From Erysipelotrichaceae bacterium (GTDB lineage Bacteria; Bacillota_I; Bacilli_A; Erysipelotrichales; Erysipelotrichaceae), in the NCBI GenBank assembly GCA_012523895.1, contig JAAYSZ010000033.1:123389-160654 (forward strand): a stretch of 37,266 nt of DNA, read 5' to 3'. This document shows, one piece after another, positions 14,994 to 22,819 of this stretch. Position 1 is the first letter of the stretch. Every line of letters starts with the position of its first letter. A model generated the notes under the pieces. It was not told the DNA's origin. It saw nothing but the letters and a program-made list of their open reading frames with translations, and made no database searches. A program made the position numbers and the translations under genes.

Positions 14994-16649
14994 ATGGGTA
15001 AATGGTGGAAAGATGTTGTTGGCTATCAGATATATCCTTCTGTGTTTAATGACTCTAATAATGATGGTCATGGGGATATAAATGGTATTAGTGATAAATT
15101 AGAATATCTTAAGGATTTAGGCATTGGTTTAATATGGGTTGGTCCTATATATAGGTCTCCTAAGGTTGATAATGGATATGATGTTAGTGACTTTTATAAT
15201 ATAGATGAATCTTATGGAACTTTAGATGATGTTAAAAACATGCTTGCTAAGGCTAAAAGTTTAGGAATAAGAGTAATTTTTGATTTGGTTTTAAATCATA
15301 CTTCTAGTAAACATGAATGGTTTATTGATGCTTGTAATAATGTTGATAGCAAATATAGAGATTATTATATTTTTAAAGATCCTAATGATGAAGGTGGTAG
15401 ACCTAATAATTGGAAAGGTTTTTTTGAAGAGAGTGTTTGGACTTATGTTCCTAAAATAAATAAATATTATATGCATATTTTTTCTAAGGAGATGCCTGAT
15501 TTAAATTGGGATAATAAAGAACTTAGACAAGAAATGTATAAAGTAGCAAGATATTGGCTAGATATGGGTGTTGATGGTTTTAGATTAGATGCAATTGCTC
15601 ATTTAGCTAAGGATAAAACATTTAGGGATAGCAAGGCTTATAAGGATGATTTAGTTTATGATCCTAGTAAGTTTTCTAATAGAAAAGAGTTATTTAAATA
15701 TTTAAAAGAATTTAAAAAAGAAGTTTTAGATCATTATGATTGTGTAACTATTGGTGAAGTTGGTGGATGTGCAACTACTGATGAAGCTTTAAAGTATTCT
15801 AATTATAAAACTGGTTATTTTAATATGGTGTTTAATTTTGATACTTGTTGGGAAAATGGAGCTTATGGTTCTATAGATAAAAGTGATAGTGAAATTAAGA
15901 CAAATGTTTATAACTTAAAACTATTATTTGAAAAATGGTATAAGGATATAGACGAGAAAGCTTGGCTTCCTTTATATTGGTTAAATCATGATCATCCTAG
16001 AGTTGTTAGTCAATATGGTGATATTTATTATAGAAAAGAGTCTGCTAAGATGCTTGGTTTAACTTTGTTATTTATGTATGGAACTCCTTTTATATATCAA
16101 GGAGAAGAAATAGGTATGTCTAATGTAAATCATAAAAGCTTAGATATGTTTAAGGATGTTAATGCGGTTAATATTATTAATGAATATAAGGATAAATATA
16201 CTGAAAAAGAAATTTTAAGGTTTTTAAATAGGGCATCTCGTGATAATGCAAGAAGTTTAATGCAATGGAGTAGTAATCAAGTTAATCATGGTGATTTTTA
16301 TTTAAATGAAAATTATAAGGTAGTTAATGTTGAAGATAATTTAAAGGATAAAGATTCTATTTTAAATTTTTATAAAAAGATAATCGATTTAAGAAATAAT
16401 GAATATCATGATGAAGCAGTTTATGGAAAGTTTAAATTAATTTATAGAAAAAACAAAGATGTTTTTGCTTATCAAAAAATAAAAGACAAAAAAATAATGG
16501 TTATTAGTAATTTTAGAGATTATATAGTTAATTTTAGAGATTATGTTTCTGAAAATAAGATTATTATGCATAACTATAAAGATGTAATGGTTGTAAATAA
16601 TAAATTAGTATTAAGACCATTTGAGTGTTATTTAATAGAGATAATATAG
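14994..16649 (+). CDS. malL: GH13 alpha-glucosidase (oligo-1,6-glucosidase/MalL-like)
   Basis: A 551-residue intracellular glycoside hydrolase of the GH13 oligo-1,6-glucosidase subgroup; no signal peptide is present. Conserved regions are DLVLNHTS (about 97-104), GFRLDAIAH with nucleophile Asp199, GEVGG with acid/base Glu255, and LNHDHPRVVS with the stabilising Asp333. The QYGD segment after it and the QPxxFN-free start (YQIYPSVFNDSNNDGHGDINGI) fit the family. Ala follows the nucleophile where strict alpha-1,6 enzymes usually have Val, which suggests activity on alpha-1,4 maltose-type substrates; this is inference from family knowledge. It is divergent from the LacI-type regulator gene, 88 bases apart, and ends at a terminator. 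Confidence 0.9.
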   Translation: MGKWWKDVVGYQIYPSVFNDSNNDGHGDINGISDKLEYLKDLGIGLIWVGPIYRSPKVDNGYDVSDFYNIDESYGTLDDVKNMLAKAKSLGIRVIFDLVLNHTSSKHEWFIDACNNVDSKYRDYYIFKDPNDEGGRPNNWKGFFEESVWTYVPKINKYYMHIFSKEMPDLNWDNKELRQEMYKVARYWLDMGVDGFRLDAIAHLAKDKTFRDSKAYKDDLVYDPSKFSNRKELFKYLKEFKKEVLDHYDCVTIGEVGGCATTDEALKYSNYKTGYFNMVFNFDTCWENGAYGSIDKSDSEIKTNVYNLKLLFEKWYKDIDEKAWLPLYWLNHDHPRVVSQYGDIYYRKESAKMLGLTLLFMYGTPFIYQGEEIGMSNVNHKSLDMFKDVNAVNIINEYKDKYTEKEILRFLNRASRDNARSLMQWSSNQVNHGDFYLNENYKVVNVEDNLKDKDSILNFYKKIIDLRNNEYHDEAVYGKFKLIYRKNKDVFAYQKIKDKKIMVISNFRDYIVNFRDYVSENKIIMHNYKDVMVVNNKLVLRPFECYLIEII

Positions 16650-16661
16650 ATTTAAATAATT

Positions 16662-16695
16662 AAGTGTACATATGTATAAATAGGTACACTTTTTA
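16662..16695 (+). terminator. terminator after the alpha-glucosidase gene
   Basis: AAGTGTAC (16662-16669) pairs with GTACACTT (16684-16691), with a 14-base loop and then a T-run. The long loop makes it moderate. Confidence 0.6.
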
Positions 16696-16775
16696 TTAGT
16701 AAATTGATAATTATAGAAAATATTTAAAAACAGACAAAATAGTTCATTTTGTTTATATAAATTTACTAAAATCTA

Positions 16776-16804
16776 TTGACTTTGTTAGCGCTTACACTTA
16801 TTAT
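16776..16804 (+). promoter_or_regulatory. promoter of the amino-sugar operon
   Basis: TTGACT (16776-16781) and TATTAT (16799-16804) have the ideal 17-base spacer. It lies 24 bases upstream of the GntR-type regulator start codon. Confidence 0.8.
16783..16796. promoter_or_regulatory. catabolite-responsive element (cre)
   Basis: TGTTAGCGCTTACA; its complement TGTAAGCGCTAACA fits the CcpA consensus TGWAANCGNTNWCA at every position. It lies between the -35 and -10 elements, where CcpA binding would block RNA polymerase, giving glucose repression of the operon. Confidence 0.8.
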
Positions 16805-16805
16805 G

Positions 16806-16817
16806 TTGTTATAACAA
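16806..16817. promoter_or_regulatory. candidate GntR/HutC operator TTGTTATAACAA
   Basis: A perfect 12-bp palindrome directly after the -10 element, covering the expected transcription start. It contains the GT-TA-AC arrangement common to HutC-type GntR operators, and the regulator gene follows it. Autoregulation is inferred. Confidence 0.6.
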
Positions 16818-16827
16818 GTGGGTAAAA

Positions 16828-17547
16828 ATGGTAATTAAAAAATCAGATCAAAAAGCGTATGTGCAAGTTAGAAATGACATACTTTATAAGATTAAAAATG
16901 ATATTTATAAAATTGGAGATCAACTACCTACAAATATGCAATTATGTGAAATTTACGATGTTTCTAGGATAACTATAAACAGAGCTTTATATGAACTTGA
17001 AAAAGATGGATATATTGAAAAACATCAAGGAAAAGGTGTATTTGTAGTTTTTAAGGAAATCAAACAAAGTATAAATAGTTTTTATACTTTCACAGAAGAA
17101 ATAAAAAAGATGGGATATATTCCAGCATCAATATTTTTGTCACTTAATTTAATTGAACCTAAAGAAGAAGTAATTAATGCTTTGGATTTAGATAAAAATG
17201 AAAAAGTTTATTTAATTGAAAGATTAAGATTAGCAGATGATAAAATTATGGCTTTTGATAGATCTTATATACCTGAAAGATTAATACCTAATTTTCAAAA
17301 AACAATGTTGACAGGTGGTTCACTTTATAATGCTTTAAGAGATAATTATGGTTTTGTGCCTAATCGTTCTGAAGAAACTGTTGAAGCAATAATTATAAGT
17401 GATGAAGATGCTTTAAAGATGAAAGTTAAGCAAGGGAATCCTATGCTTTTAGTTAAGAGAGTTTCTTATCTTGATAATGAAAAAATAGAATTTAACTACA
17501 GAATTGTTAATTCAGAAATATTTAAATACAAAATGTCTTTAAAATAA
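16828..17547 (+). CDS. HutC-subfamily GntR regulator (NagR/YvoA-like)
   Basis: A 239-residue repressor. Residues 5-75 are the GntR winged helix (YVQVRNDILYKIKNDIYKIG, LPTNMQLCEIYDVSRITINRAL, GKGVFV). Residues about 90-235 are a UTRA effector domain (FTEEIKKMGYIPAS, ALDLDKNEKVYLIERLRLAD, SLYNALRDNYGF, GNPMLLVKRVSY). UTRA domains of this type bind phosphorylated sugars, such as GlcNAc-6-phosphate in NagR. It is first of the six-gene operon carrying a sugar transporter, a NanE-like epimerase and a ROK kinase, which supports an amino-sugar-phosphate inducer. Confidence 0.88.
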   Translation: MVIKKSDQKAYVQVRNDILYKIKNDIYKIGDQLPTNMQLCEIYDVSRITINRALYELEKDGYIEKHQGKGVFVVFKEIKQSINSFYTFTEEIKKMGYIPASIFLSLNLIEPKEEVINALDLDKNEKVYLIERLRLADDKIMAFDRSYIPERLIPNFQKTMLTGGSLYNALRDNYGFVPNRSEETVEAIIISDEDALKMKVKQGNPMLLVKRVSYLDNEKIEFNYRIVNSEIFKYKMSLK

Positions 17548-17578
17548 TTTAATTAAATACATAAGGGAGGAAAGTATT

Positions 17579-18571
17579 ATGAAAAAAGTATTTAAATTTA
17601 TTGTTTTGACTCTTGTTTTTTCTATGCTTTGGGCTTGTTCAAAGCCTGCTGAACCTGCTGTTGATGATGCAGCAAGTGAAGAAGCTGTAGAAGAAACTGC
17701 AACTGAAGAAGCTTTAAAAGTTGCTTATTCTGTACAATCTTTAGACAATGAGTATTTTGTTACTCTTGCTAATGGTGTTGAAGAATACGCAAAAAGTTTA
17801 GGAATGGAAGTTGAGATTACAAATGGTAATCAAGACATTGCTGAACAAGTAAGCCAAGTTGAAAACTTCATTCAAAAAGGTGTGGATATCATAATAATCT
17901 CACCAGTTAGTGATTCTGGTTTAGAAGATGCTGTTAATAAAGCTACAGAAGCTGGAATTACAGTTATTGCTGCTAACCAAAACTTTGGAGGATCACAAGC
18001 ATTTGTTACAATTCCTGAATATGATTTAGGAAGAGCTTTAGGAGATGCTGCAGGTAAGTATATTGCTGAAACATTTGGTGATGAAGCTGTTGATGTTTTA
18101 GTTTTAGATTATCCTGATATTGAAGCAATTGTTCCTCGTGGAGATGGAATGAGAGATGGAATCACTGAAAATGCTCCTAATGCAAATATTGTACAAAGCA
18201 TTTCTGCAAATACTGTTGAAAAAGGAACAGCTGCTATGGAAACAGCTAGCTTAAAGTTCCCTAACATTCAAGTTATCATTGCATGTAATGATGCTGCAGC
18301 TTTAGGTGCTTATAGTGTTGTAGAAGCAAATAAATTAGCTGAAGGTAATGACAAGTACTACATTGGTGGAATGGATGGAACTGATCAAGCATTAAATTTA
18401 ATTAAAGATGGAACAGTTTACAAAGCTACTATTGATATTAACGCTAAAGGAACAGGTAAAATTTTAGTAGATACTGCATTAAAGGTTAGAGAAAGTGGAC
18501 CTATTGAAGAACCTGTATCAATTCCTTTAAACGTTGTTACACCAGAAAATGTTGATGATTTTTTAGAATAG
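17579..18571 (+). CDS. sugar-binding lipoprotein of a ribose-type ABC transporter
   Basis: A 330-residue surface-anchored solute-binding protein. The signal peptide ends in lipobox LWAC with lipidated Cys20, followed by an Ala/Glu-rich linker (about 21-45). The rest is a type 1 periplasmic binding fold: KVAYSVQSLDNEYFVTLANGV, GVDIIIISPVSDSG, RGDGMRDGI and CNDAAALGAYSVV. It belongs to the RbsB/Peripla_BP_4 group. The neighbouring epimerase and kinase genes suggest an amino sugar as ligand. It has a GGGAGG ribosome binding site 32 bases after the regulator gene. Confidence 0.9.
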   Translation: MKKVFKFIVLTLVFSMLWACSKPAEPAVDDAASEEAVEETATEEALKVAYSVQSLDNEYFVTLANGVEEYAKSLGMEVEITNGNQDIAEQVSQVENFIQKGVDIIIISPVSDSGLEDAVNKATEAGITVIAANQNFGGSQAFVTIPEYDLGRALGDAAGKYIAETFGDEAVDVLVLDYPDIEAIVPRGDGMRDGITENAPNANIVQSISANTVEKGTAAMETASLKFPNIQVIIACNDAAALGAYSVVEANKLAEGNDKYYIGGMDGTDQALNLIKDGTVYKATIDINAKGTGKILVDTALKVRESGPIEEPVSIPLNVVTPENVDDFLE

Positions 18572-18594
18572 TTTAATTGAATGGAGGTTCGATT

Positions 18595-20073
18595 ATGAGT
18601 GATATTATCCTAAGTATGCGTAATGTCACAAAAAAATATTACGGTATTAAAGCAATTGATAGCATTAGTCTTGATATTGTAAGAGGTGAAATACACGGGA
18701 TAGTTGGAGAAAATGGAGCTGGAAAATCTACTTTAATAAAGACAGTATCTGGGGCTATTTCTTTAACTGATGGTGAAATATATTTTGAAAATGAATTACT
18801 TAAACCTGAAAGTCCTGTTGATGCTATTAAAAAAGGTATATCTGTGGTTTATCAGGAGTTTAATCTTTTACCAAACATGGCGGTTTATGAAAATGTGTTT
18901 TTTGGAATGGAAATTAAGAAAAATGGTTTTCTTGATAGACCTGCTATGAGAGAAAAATCTAAGTTGATTCTTGAAGAGTTAGGGTTTGATATTGATGTGA
19001 ATTCTAAGGTTAAAAACTTGTCTCCTGCTTATTGGCAAGCAACTGAAATTGCTAAATCTATAAACCATGAAGTAAAACTTATAATAATGGATGAACCTAG
19101 TGCTCCTCTTACTGAAAAAGAAGTAGATCAATTATTTAATGTTGTTAGAAAACTTAATGATAATGGAATTACTGTAATTTATATTTCGCATAAATTAAAT
19201 GAAATAATGGAACTCACAGATCGAATCTCCATATTACGTGATGGAAATTTAATTAAAACTGTAGAAACTAAAAATACAACAGAACAAGAACTTATTAAAA
19301 ATATGGTGGGTAGAGAAATTAATGAAATATACCCTGATAAAGAGTATTCAGATCAAGAGGTTATATTAAGATGTGAAGGCTTGACTAGTGATAAGGTACA
19401 TAATGTTTCTTTTGAGGTTAGAAAAGGAGAGATTGTTGGCTTTGGTGGTTTAGTTGGGGCTGGAAGAACTGAAACGATGAGATTACTTTTTGGGGCTGAT
19501 AATAAAACATCTGGAAAGATTTTTGTTGAGAATCAGGAAGTTAATATTAAATGTCCTGTAGAAGCAATTAAAAATGGAATCGGTTTGATTCCAGAAGATA
19601 GAAAAAATCAAGGACTTATATTAAATAAGAGTATATATTTAAATTCTTTATTACCATCTTTATATGATTATACAAAATACATGTTTATTGATTTTAAAAA
19701 ATCAAGAGAAGATATTAAAGAATATACTGATATCTTAAAACTTAAAGCATTAAATTTAGAACAGATATGTTTAAATTTATCTGGAGGAAACCAACAAAAA
19801 GTTGTTATTACAAAGTGGTTGTTGAAGAATTGTAAGATATTGATACTGGATGAACCTACAAGAGGAATAGATGTAGGAACTAAACAGGAAATATATCAAT
19901 TAATCAAAGATTTGGCTTTAGAAGGAAAAGCTATAATTATTATTTCTTCTGAAATGCCAGAATTAATAGGATTAAGTCACAGAATACTTGTAATGCACGA
20001 AGGAAATCTTACTGGAGAATTAAAAGGTGAACAGATTACTCAGGAAGCAATAATGACGCTTGCTGCCTTATAA
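18595..20073 (+). CDS. sugar ABC transporter ATP-binding protein (RbsA-like, duplicated)
   Basis: A 492-residue double-domain ABC ATPase. The ATG at 18595 with GGAGG (18583-18587) is preferred over a TTG at 18577. The first half has Walker A GENGAGKST and Walker B IIMDEPSAPLT. The second has the degenerate P-loop GLVGAGRTE, intact signature LSGGNQQKV and Walker B LILDEPTRGIDVG. The signature of the first half reads LSPAYWQATEIAK instead of the usual LS-x-QQQ-VEIAK, which is unusual. It energises uptake with the downstream RbsC-type permease, whose gene is frameshifted. Confidence 0.92.
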   Translation: MSDIILSMRNVTKKYYGIKAIDSISLDIVRGEIHGIVGENGAGKSTLIKTVSGAISLTDGEIYFENELLKPESPVDAIKKGISVVYQEFNLLPNMAVYENVFFGMEIKKNGFLDRPAMREKSKLILEELGFDIDVNSKVKNLSPAYWQATEIAKSINHEVKLIIMDEPSAPLTEKEVDQLFNVVRKLNDNGITVIYISHKLNEIMELTDRISILRDGNLIKTVETKNTTEQELIKNMVGREINEIYPDKEYSDQEVILRCEGLTSDKVHNVSFEVRKGEIVGFGGLVGAGRTETMRLLFGADNKTSGKIFVENQEVNIKCPVEAIKNGIGLIPEDRKNQGLILNKSIYLNSLLPSLYDYTKYMFIDFKKSREDIKEYTDILKLKALNLEQICLNLSGGNQQKVVITKWLLKNCKILILDEPTRGIDVGTKQEIYQLIKDLALEGKAIIIISSEMPELIGLSHRILVMHEGNLTGELKGEQITQEAIMTLAAL

Positions 20074-20090
20074 GAGAAAGGAAAAGAAGT

Positions 20091-21037
20091 ATGTTGAAAA
20101 ATTTGAAATTAAAATCATTTTTTGAAAAGTATGCAATTTATTTAGTGTTGATTATAGAGATTGTTTTGTTTTCTATATTATCTCCTTACTTTTTATCTGT
20201 TGATAACCTTATCAATATTTTAAGGCAAGTATCTATTGTTGGAATAATGGCGGTAGGAATGACTTTTGTTATTTTAACAGGAGGAATTGACTTATCTATT
20301 GGGGGCGTTGTTGCTTGTGTTGGAGTTATATGTGCAAAATTAATGGTTAATGGAGTTCATCCTATATTTGCAATATTAGTATCTTTGATTTTTGCAGCTT
20401 TGGTTGGTCTTATAAATGCAGTATTTTCACATGAATTTAAATTAATTCCAATGATAGTGACTTTAGCTACATTACAAATATTGAAGGGTATTTCATATAT
20501 TATTACTGGAGCAATTCCTGTTTTTGGATTTACTGAAGAATTTAAAGTTATTGGTCAAGGATATTTAGGACCTATACCAATACCTATAATAATAATGTTG
20601 GTATTATATGTTATTGCTTATATCATTTTGACTTATACATCTTTTGGACAAAGTATTTATGCAATAGGTGGAAATGAAGAAGCTGTAAGATTAACAGGTA
20701 TAAATATTAGAAAACAAAAATATTTAGCATATATATTATGTAGTTTAATAACAGCGGTTGCTGGTATTGTATTACTTTCAAGAGTTAATACAGCTCAGCC
20801 TAGTGCTGGTATTGGATATGAGATGGATGTAATAACTGGTGCAGTACTTGGTGGTATTTCCATGTCTGGTGGAGAAGGAAAGATTACTGGAGTTTTTGCA
20901 GGGTTCTAGTTATGGCTATTTTAAGTAATGGCATGCTTATGATGAGTGTTAGTGAATATTGGCAATGGGTTGCTAAAGGTATAGTAATGCTTATGGCTAT
21001 AACATATGATAAGATTTTAAAGAGAGGTAAAGTGTAA
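20091..21037 (+). pseudogene. ribose-type ABC permease (RbsC-like) with a one-base frameshift
   Basis: The reading frame from 20091 codes for a normal RbsC-type permease for 271 codons (GMTFVILTGGIDLSIGGVVA, GGNEEAVRLTGINI, GAVLGGISMSGGEGKITGVFAG) and then meets TAG at 20907. Starting at 20906 in another frame, 43 codons continue the family exactly (LVMAILSNGMLMMSV..., EYWQWVAKGIVMLMAI, stop at 21035-21037). One extra G in the GGG at 20901-20903 would give an intact protein of about 315 residues, the usual length. The break removes the last transmembrane helix or so. It may be a sequencing error in a homopolymer, a recent mutation or recoding. The next gene starts two bases later. Confidence 0.9.
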
Positions 21038-21038
21038 T

Positions 21039-21746
21039 ATGGTGATTTTAAAAAAGGGATTAGTAGTTTCTTGTCAAGCTACAGAAGATGAACCTATGTT
21101 TGGTTCAGAAATCATGGCAAAAATGGCACTTGCAGCACAGATGGGTGGAGCTGTTGGTGTTAGGGTTAATACATATAGTGACTTAGTAGCAGTAAGAAAA
21201 GCAGTTGATATTCCAATACTTGGTTTAATTAAAACTGTTCATCCTGGTTTTTGGCCATATATTACAACAACAATGGAAGATGTGGATAAGGTGGTTGAAT
21301 CAGGAGCGGAAATTGTTTGTATTGATGCAACTTTTTATCCAAGATTTGATGGAAATGATTTTCCAACATTTTATAAATTGGTAAGAGAAAGACATCCAAA
21401 TGTTGAAATTATGGCTGATATTTCAACTTTTGAAGAAGGGATAAGAGCTGATAAATTAGGTTGTGATTATGTTTCTACAACTTTATGGGGATATACTCCT
21501 GATACAGTTGATGAAGGTTCTGGTTTAATACAAGAATTAAGAGAACCAAATATTGAGTTAGTGGGGCAGCTTGCAAAGGTGTGTAAAGCTCCTATAGTGG
21601 CTGAAGGAAGATTCTTTAATTCTGAAAATGCGATAAAGGCATTTAAAGCAGGCGCTCATGCAGTTGTTATAGGTGCTGGTATAACTAGACCACAAATTAT
21701 TACTAAGAAAATAGTGGATGATATAAAAAGAGAGATAGATTTATGA
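21039..21746 (+). CDS. nanE: NanE-like N-acylglucosamine-6-phosphate 2-epimerase
   Basis: A 235-residue TIM-barrel protein of the NanE family, which interconverts ManNAc-6-phosphate and GlcNAc-6-phosphate. It shows GLVVSCQATEDEPMFG, MALAAQMGGAVGVRVN, DYVSTTLWGYTPDT, IVAEGRF (catalytic Glu) and AVVIGAGITRP. The catalytic Lys is in LGLIKTVHPGFWPYIT, where typical NanE has KRD...; that phosphate/sugar-site region is divergent, so the substrate may be a variant. It overlaps the ROK kinase by 4 bases (ATGA). No nanA (sialate lyase) is present in the window. Confidence 0.82.
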   Translation: MVILKKGLVVSCQATEDEPMFGSEIMAKMALAAQMGGAVGVRVNTYSDLVAVRKAVDIPILGLIKTVHPGFWPYITTTMEDVDKVVESGAEIVCIDATFYPRFDGNDFPTFYKLVRERHPNVEIMADISTFEEGIRADKLGCDYVSTTLWGYTPDTVDEGSGLIQELREPNIELVGQLAKVCKAPIVAEGRFFNSENAIKAFKAGAHAVVIGAGITRPQIITKKIVDDIKREIDL

Positions 21747-22657
21747 AACATGTAATTTCTATCGATATTGGTGGAACTAAAACAATTGGAGCAATATTTT
21801 CAGAAGATGGAGAAATTTTAAAAAAAATCAGAATTTTAACGAATCCTAAAGCAGGTCCTGATAATTTACTTAATTCATTATATGAAGTGATTGATGAGCT
21901 TTTAACTGTTACTAAAATAGATGCGATAGGGATTGGAAGTGCTGGTAGAGTTAATTTTAATGATGGTTCTATATTTTATGCTAGTGACAATATTCCTGGA
22001 TGGACTGGAGTTAAATTAAAAGAATTAATTGAAAATAGATATGGGATACTTACGGTGGTAGAAAATGATTGTAGAGTTGCTGGATATGGTGAAGAGTGGA
22101 AGGGCAACGCTATAAATTGTGATAATTATGTTAGTTTAATTCTTGGTACTGGAGTAGGAGCTGCAGTAAAATCTGAAGGAAACATGTTACATGGATCTCA
22201 TTGGAGTGCTGGGGAATTAGGACATGTAATATTGTATCCAGATGGAAGACAGTGTAATTGTGGGTTAAAAGGTTGTGTTGAACAATATTGTTCAGGTACC
22301 GCTTTAGTTAAAATTTATAACGAAAGTGCAAAAGAAAAGATTGAAACAGGTTATGATTTTTTTGAATTAGTTGAAAAAAAAGATGAATTAGCATTAAGAG
22401 TATTAGATAATTTTGTGAATGATTTATATAATACATGTTTAATGATTTGTAATTTTGTAGATCCTGAGAAAATAATAATCGGTGGTGGAATAAGTGATAC
22501 AAGAGAATTTTGGTGGGATAAACTTCAAAAAAAGATTGAAGAAAGTCCTTTATCAAATTTATATAAACCTGTTGTTTTACCAGCATCTCTTGGTAATAAG
22601 GCAGGAATTTATGGAGCTGCATATTTAGCTTTTAATGTTTTAAAAAATAAAGAGTAA
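21743..22657 (+). CDS. nanK: ROK-family sugar kinase (ManNAc kinase-like)
   Basis: A 304-residue ATP-dependent kinase of the ROK family. ATP-binding is shown by DIGGTKTIGAIF near residue 6 and by LGTGVGAAV near 139. The catalytic Asp is in VVENDCRVAG. The zinc site is GHVILYPDGRQCNCGLKGCVEQYCSG, with His and three Cys residues. ROK kinases next to NanE usually phosphorylate ManNAc; glucose or GlcNAc kinase is also possible. It starts within the ATGA of nanE, and a terminator closes the operon after it. Confidence 0.88.
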   Translation: MKHVISIDIGGTKTIGAIFSEDGEILKKIRILTNPKAGPDNLLNSLYEVIDELLTVTKIDAIGIGSAGRVNFNDGSIFYASDNIPGWTGVKLKELIENRYGILTVVENDCRVAGYGEEWKGNAINCDNYVSLILGTGVGAAVKSEGNMLHGSHWSAGELGHVILYPDGRQCNCGLKGCVEQYCSGTALVKIYNESAKEKIETGYDFFELVEKKDELALRVLDNFVNDLYNTCLMICNFVDPEKIIIGGGISDTREFWWDKLQKKIEESPLSNLYKPVVLPASLGNKAGIYGAAYLAFNVLKNKE

Positions 22658-22682
22658 TATAAAAATAAAAATTTTATTATTT

Positions 22683-22716
22683 AATGATTCACTTAAATAA
22701 GGTGAATCATTTTTTT
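22683..22716 (+). terminator. rho-independent terminator closing the amino-sugar operon
   Basis: AATGATTCAC (22683-22692) pairs perfectly with GTGAATCATT (22702-22711), with a 9-base loop and a run of Ts. Confidence 0.9.
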
Positions 22717-22735
22717 GTAAGCCTATACATTTTTC

Positions 22736-22764
22736 TTTACAAAAATTTAATAAAGTGTTATTCT
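22736..22764 (+). promoter_or_regulatory. predicted malE promoter
   Basis: TTTACA (22736-22741) and TATTCT (22759-22764) are separated by 17 bases. Transcription would start at about 22771, just before the operator at 22780. Confidence 0.7.
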
Positions 22765-22779
22765 ATTACTTGGAACGGA

Positions 22780-22793
22780 GGAAAACGTTTTCC
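22780..22793. promoter_or_regulatory. LacI-family operator GGAAAACGTTTTCC at malE
   Basis: A perfect 14-bp palindrome in the early transcribed region, about 9 bases after the expected transcript start, containing the same 12-bp core as the glgP site. A partial copy, GAGAAAACGTGAAT, follows at about 22800-22812. Repressor binding here would block or roadblock transcription. Confidence 0.75.
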
Positions 22794-22819
22794 GAGATTG
22801 AGAAAACGTGAATTGATTT

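Noticed and set aside
22308..22622. 104-codon open frame on the minus strand inside the ROK kinase gene
   Set aside because: It is fully antisense to a clearly conserved gene, with no SD and no recognisable motif; AT-rich shadow frame.
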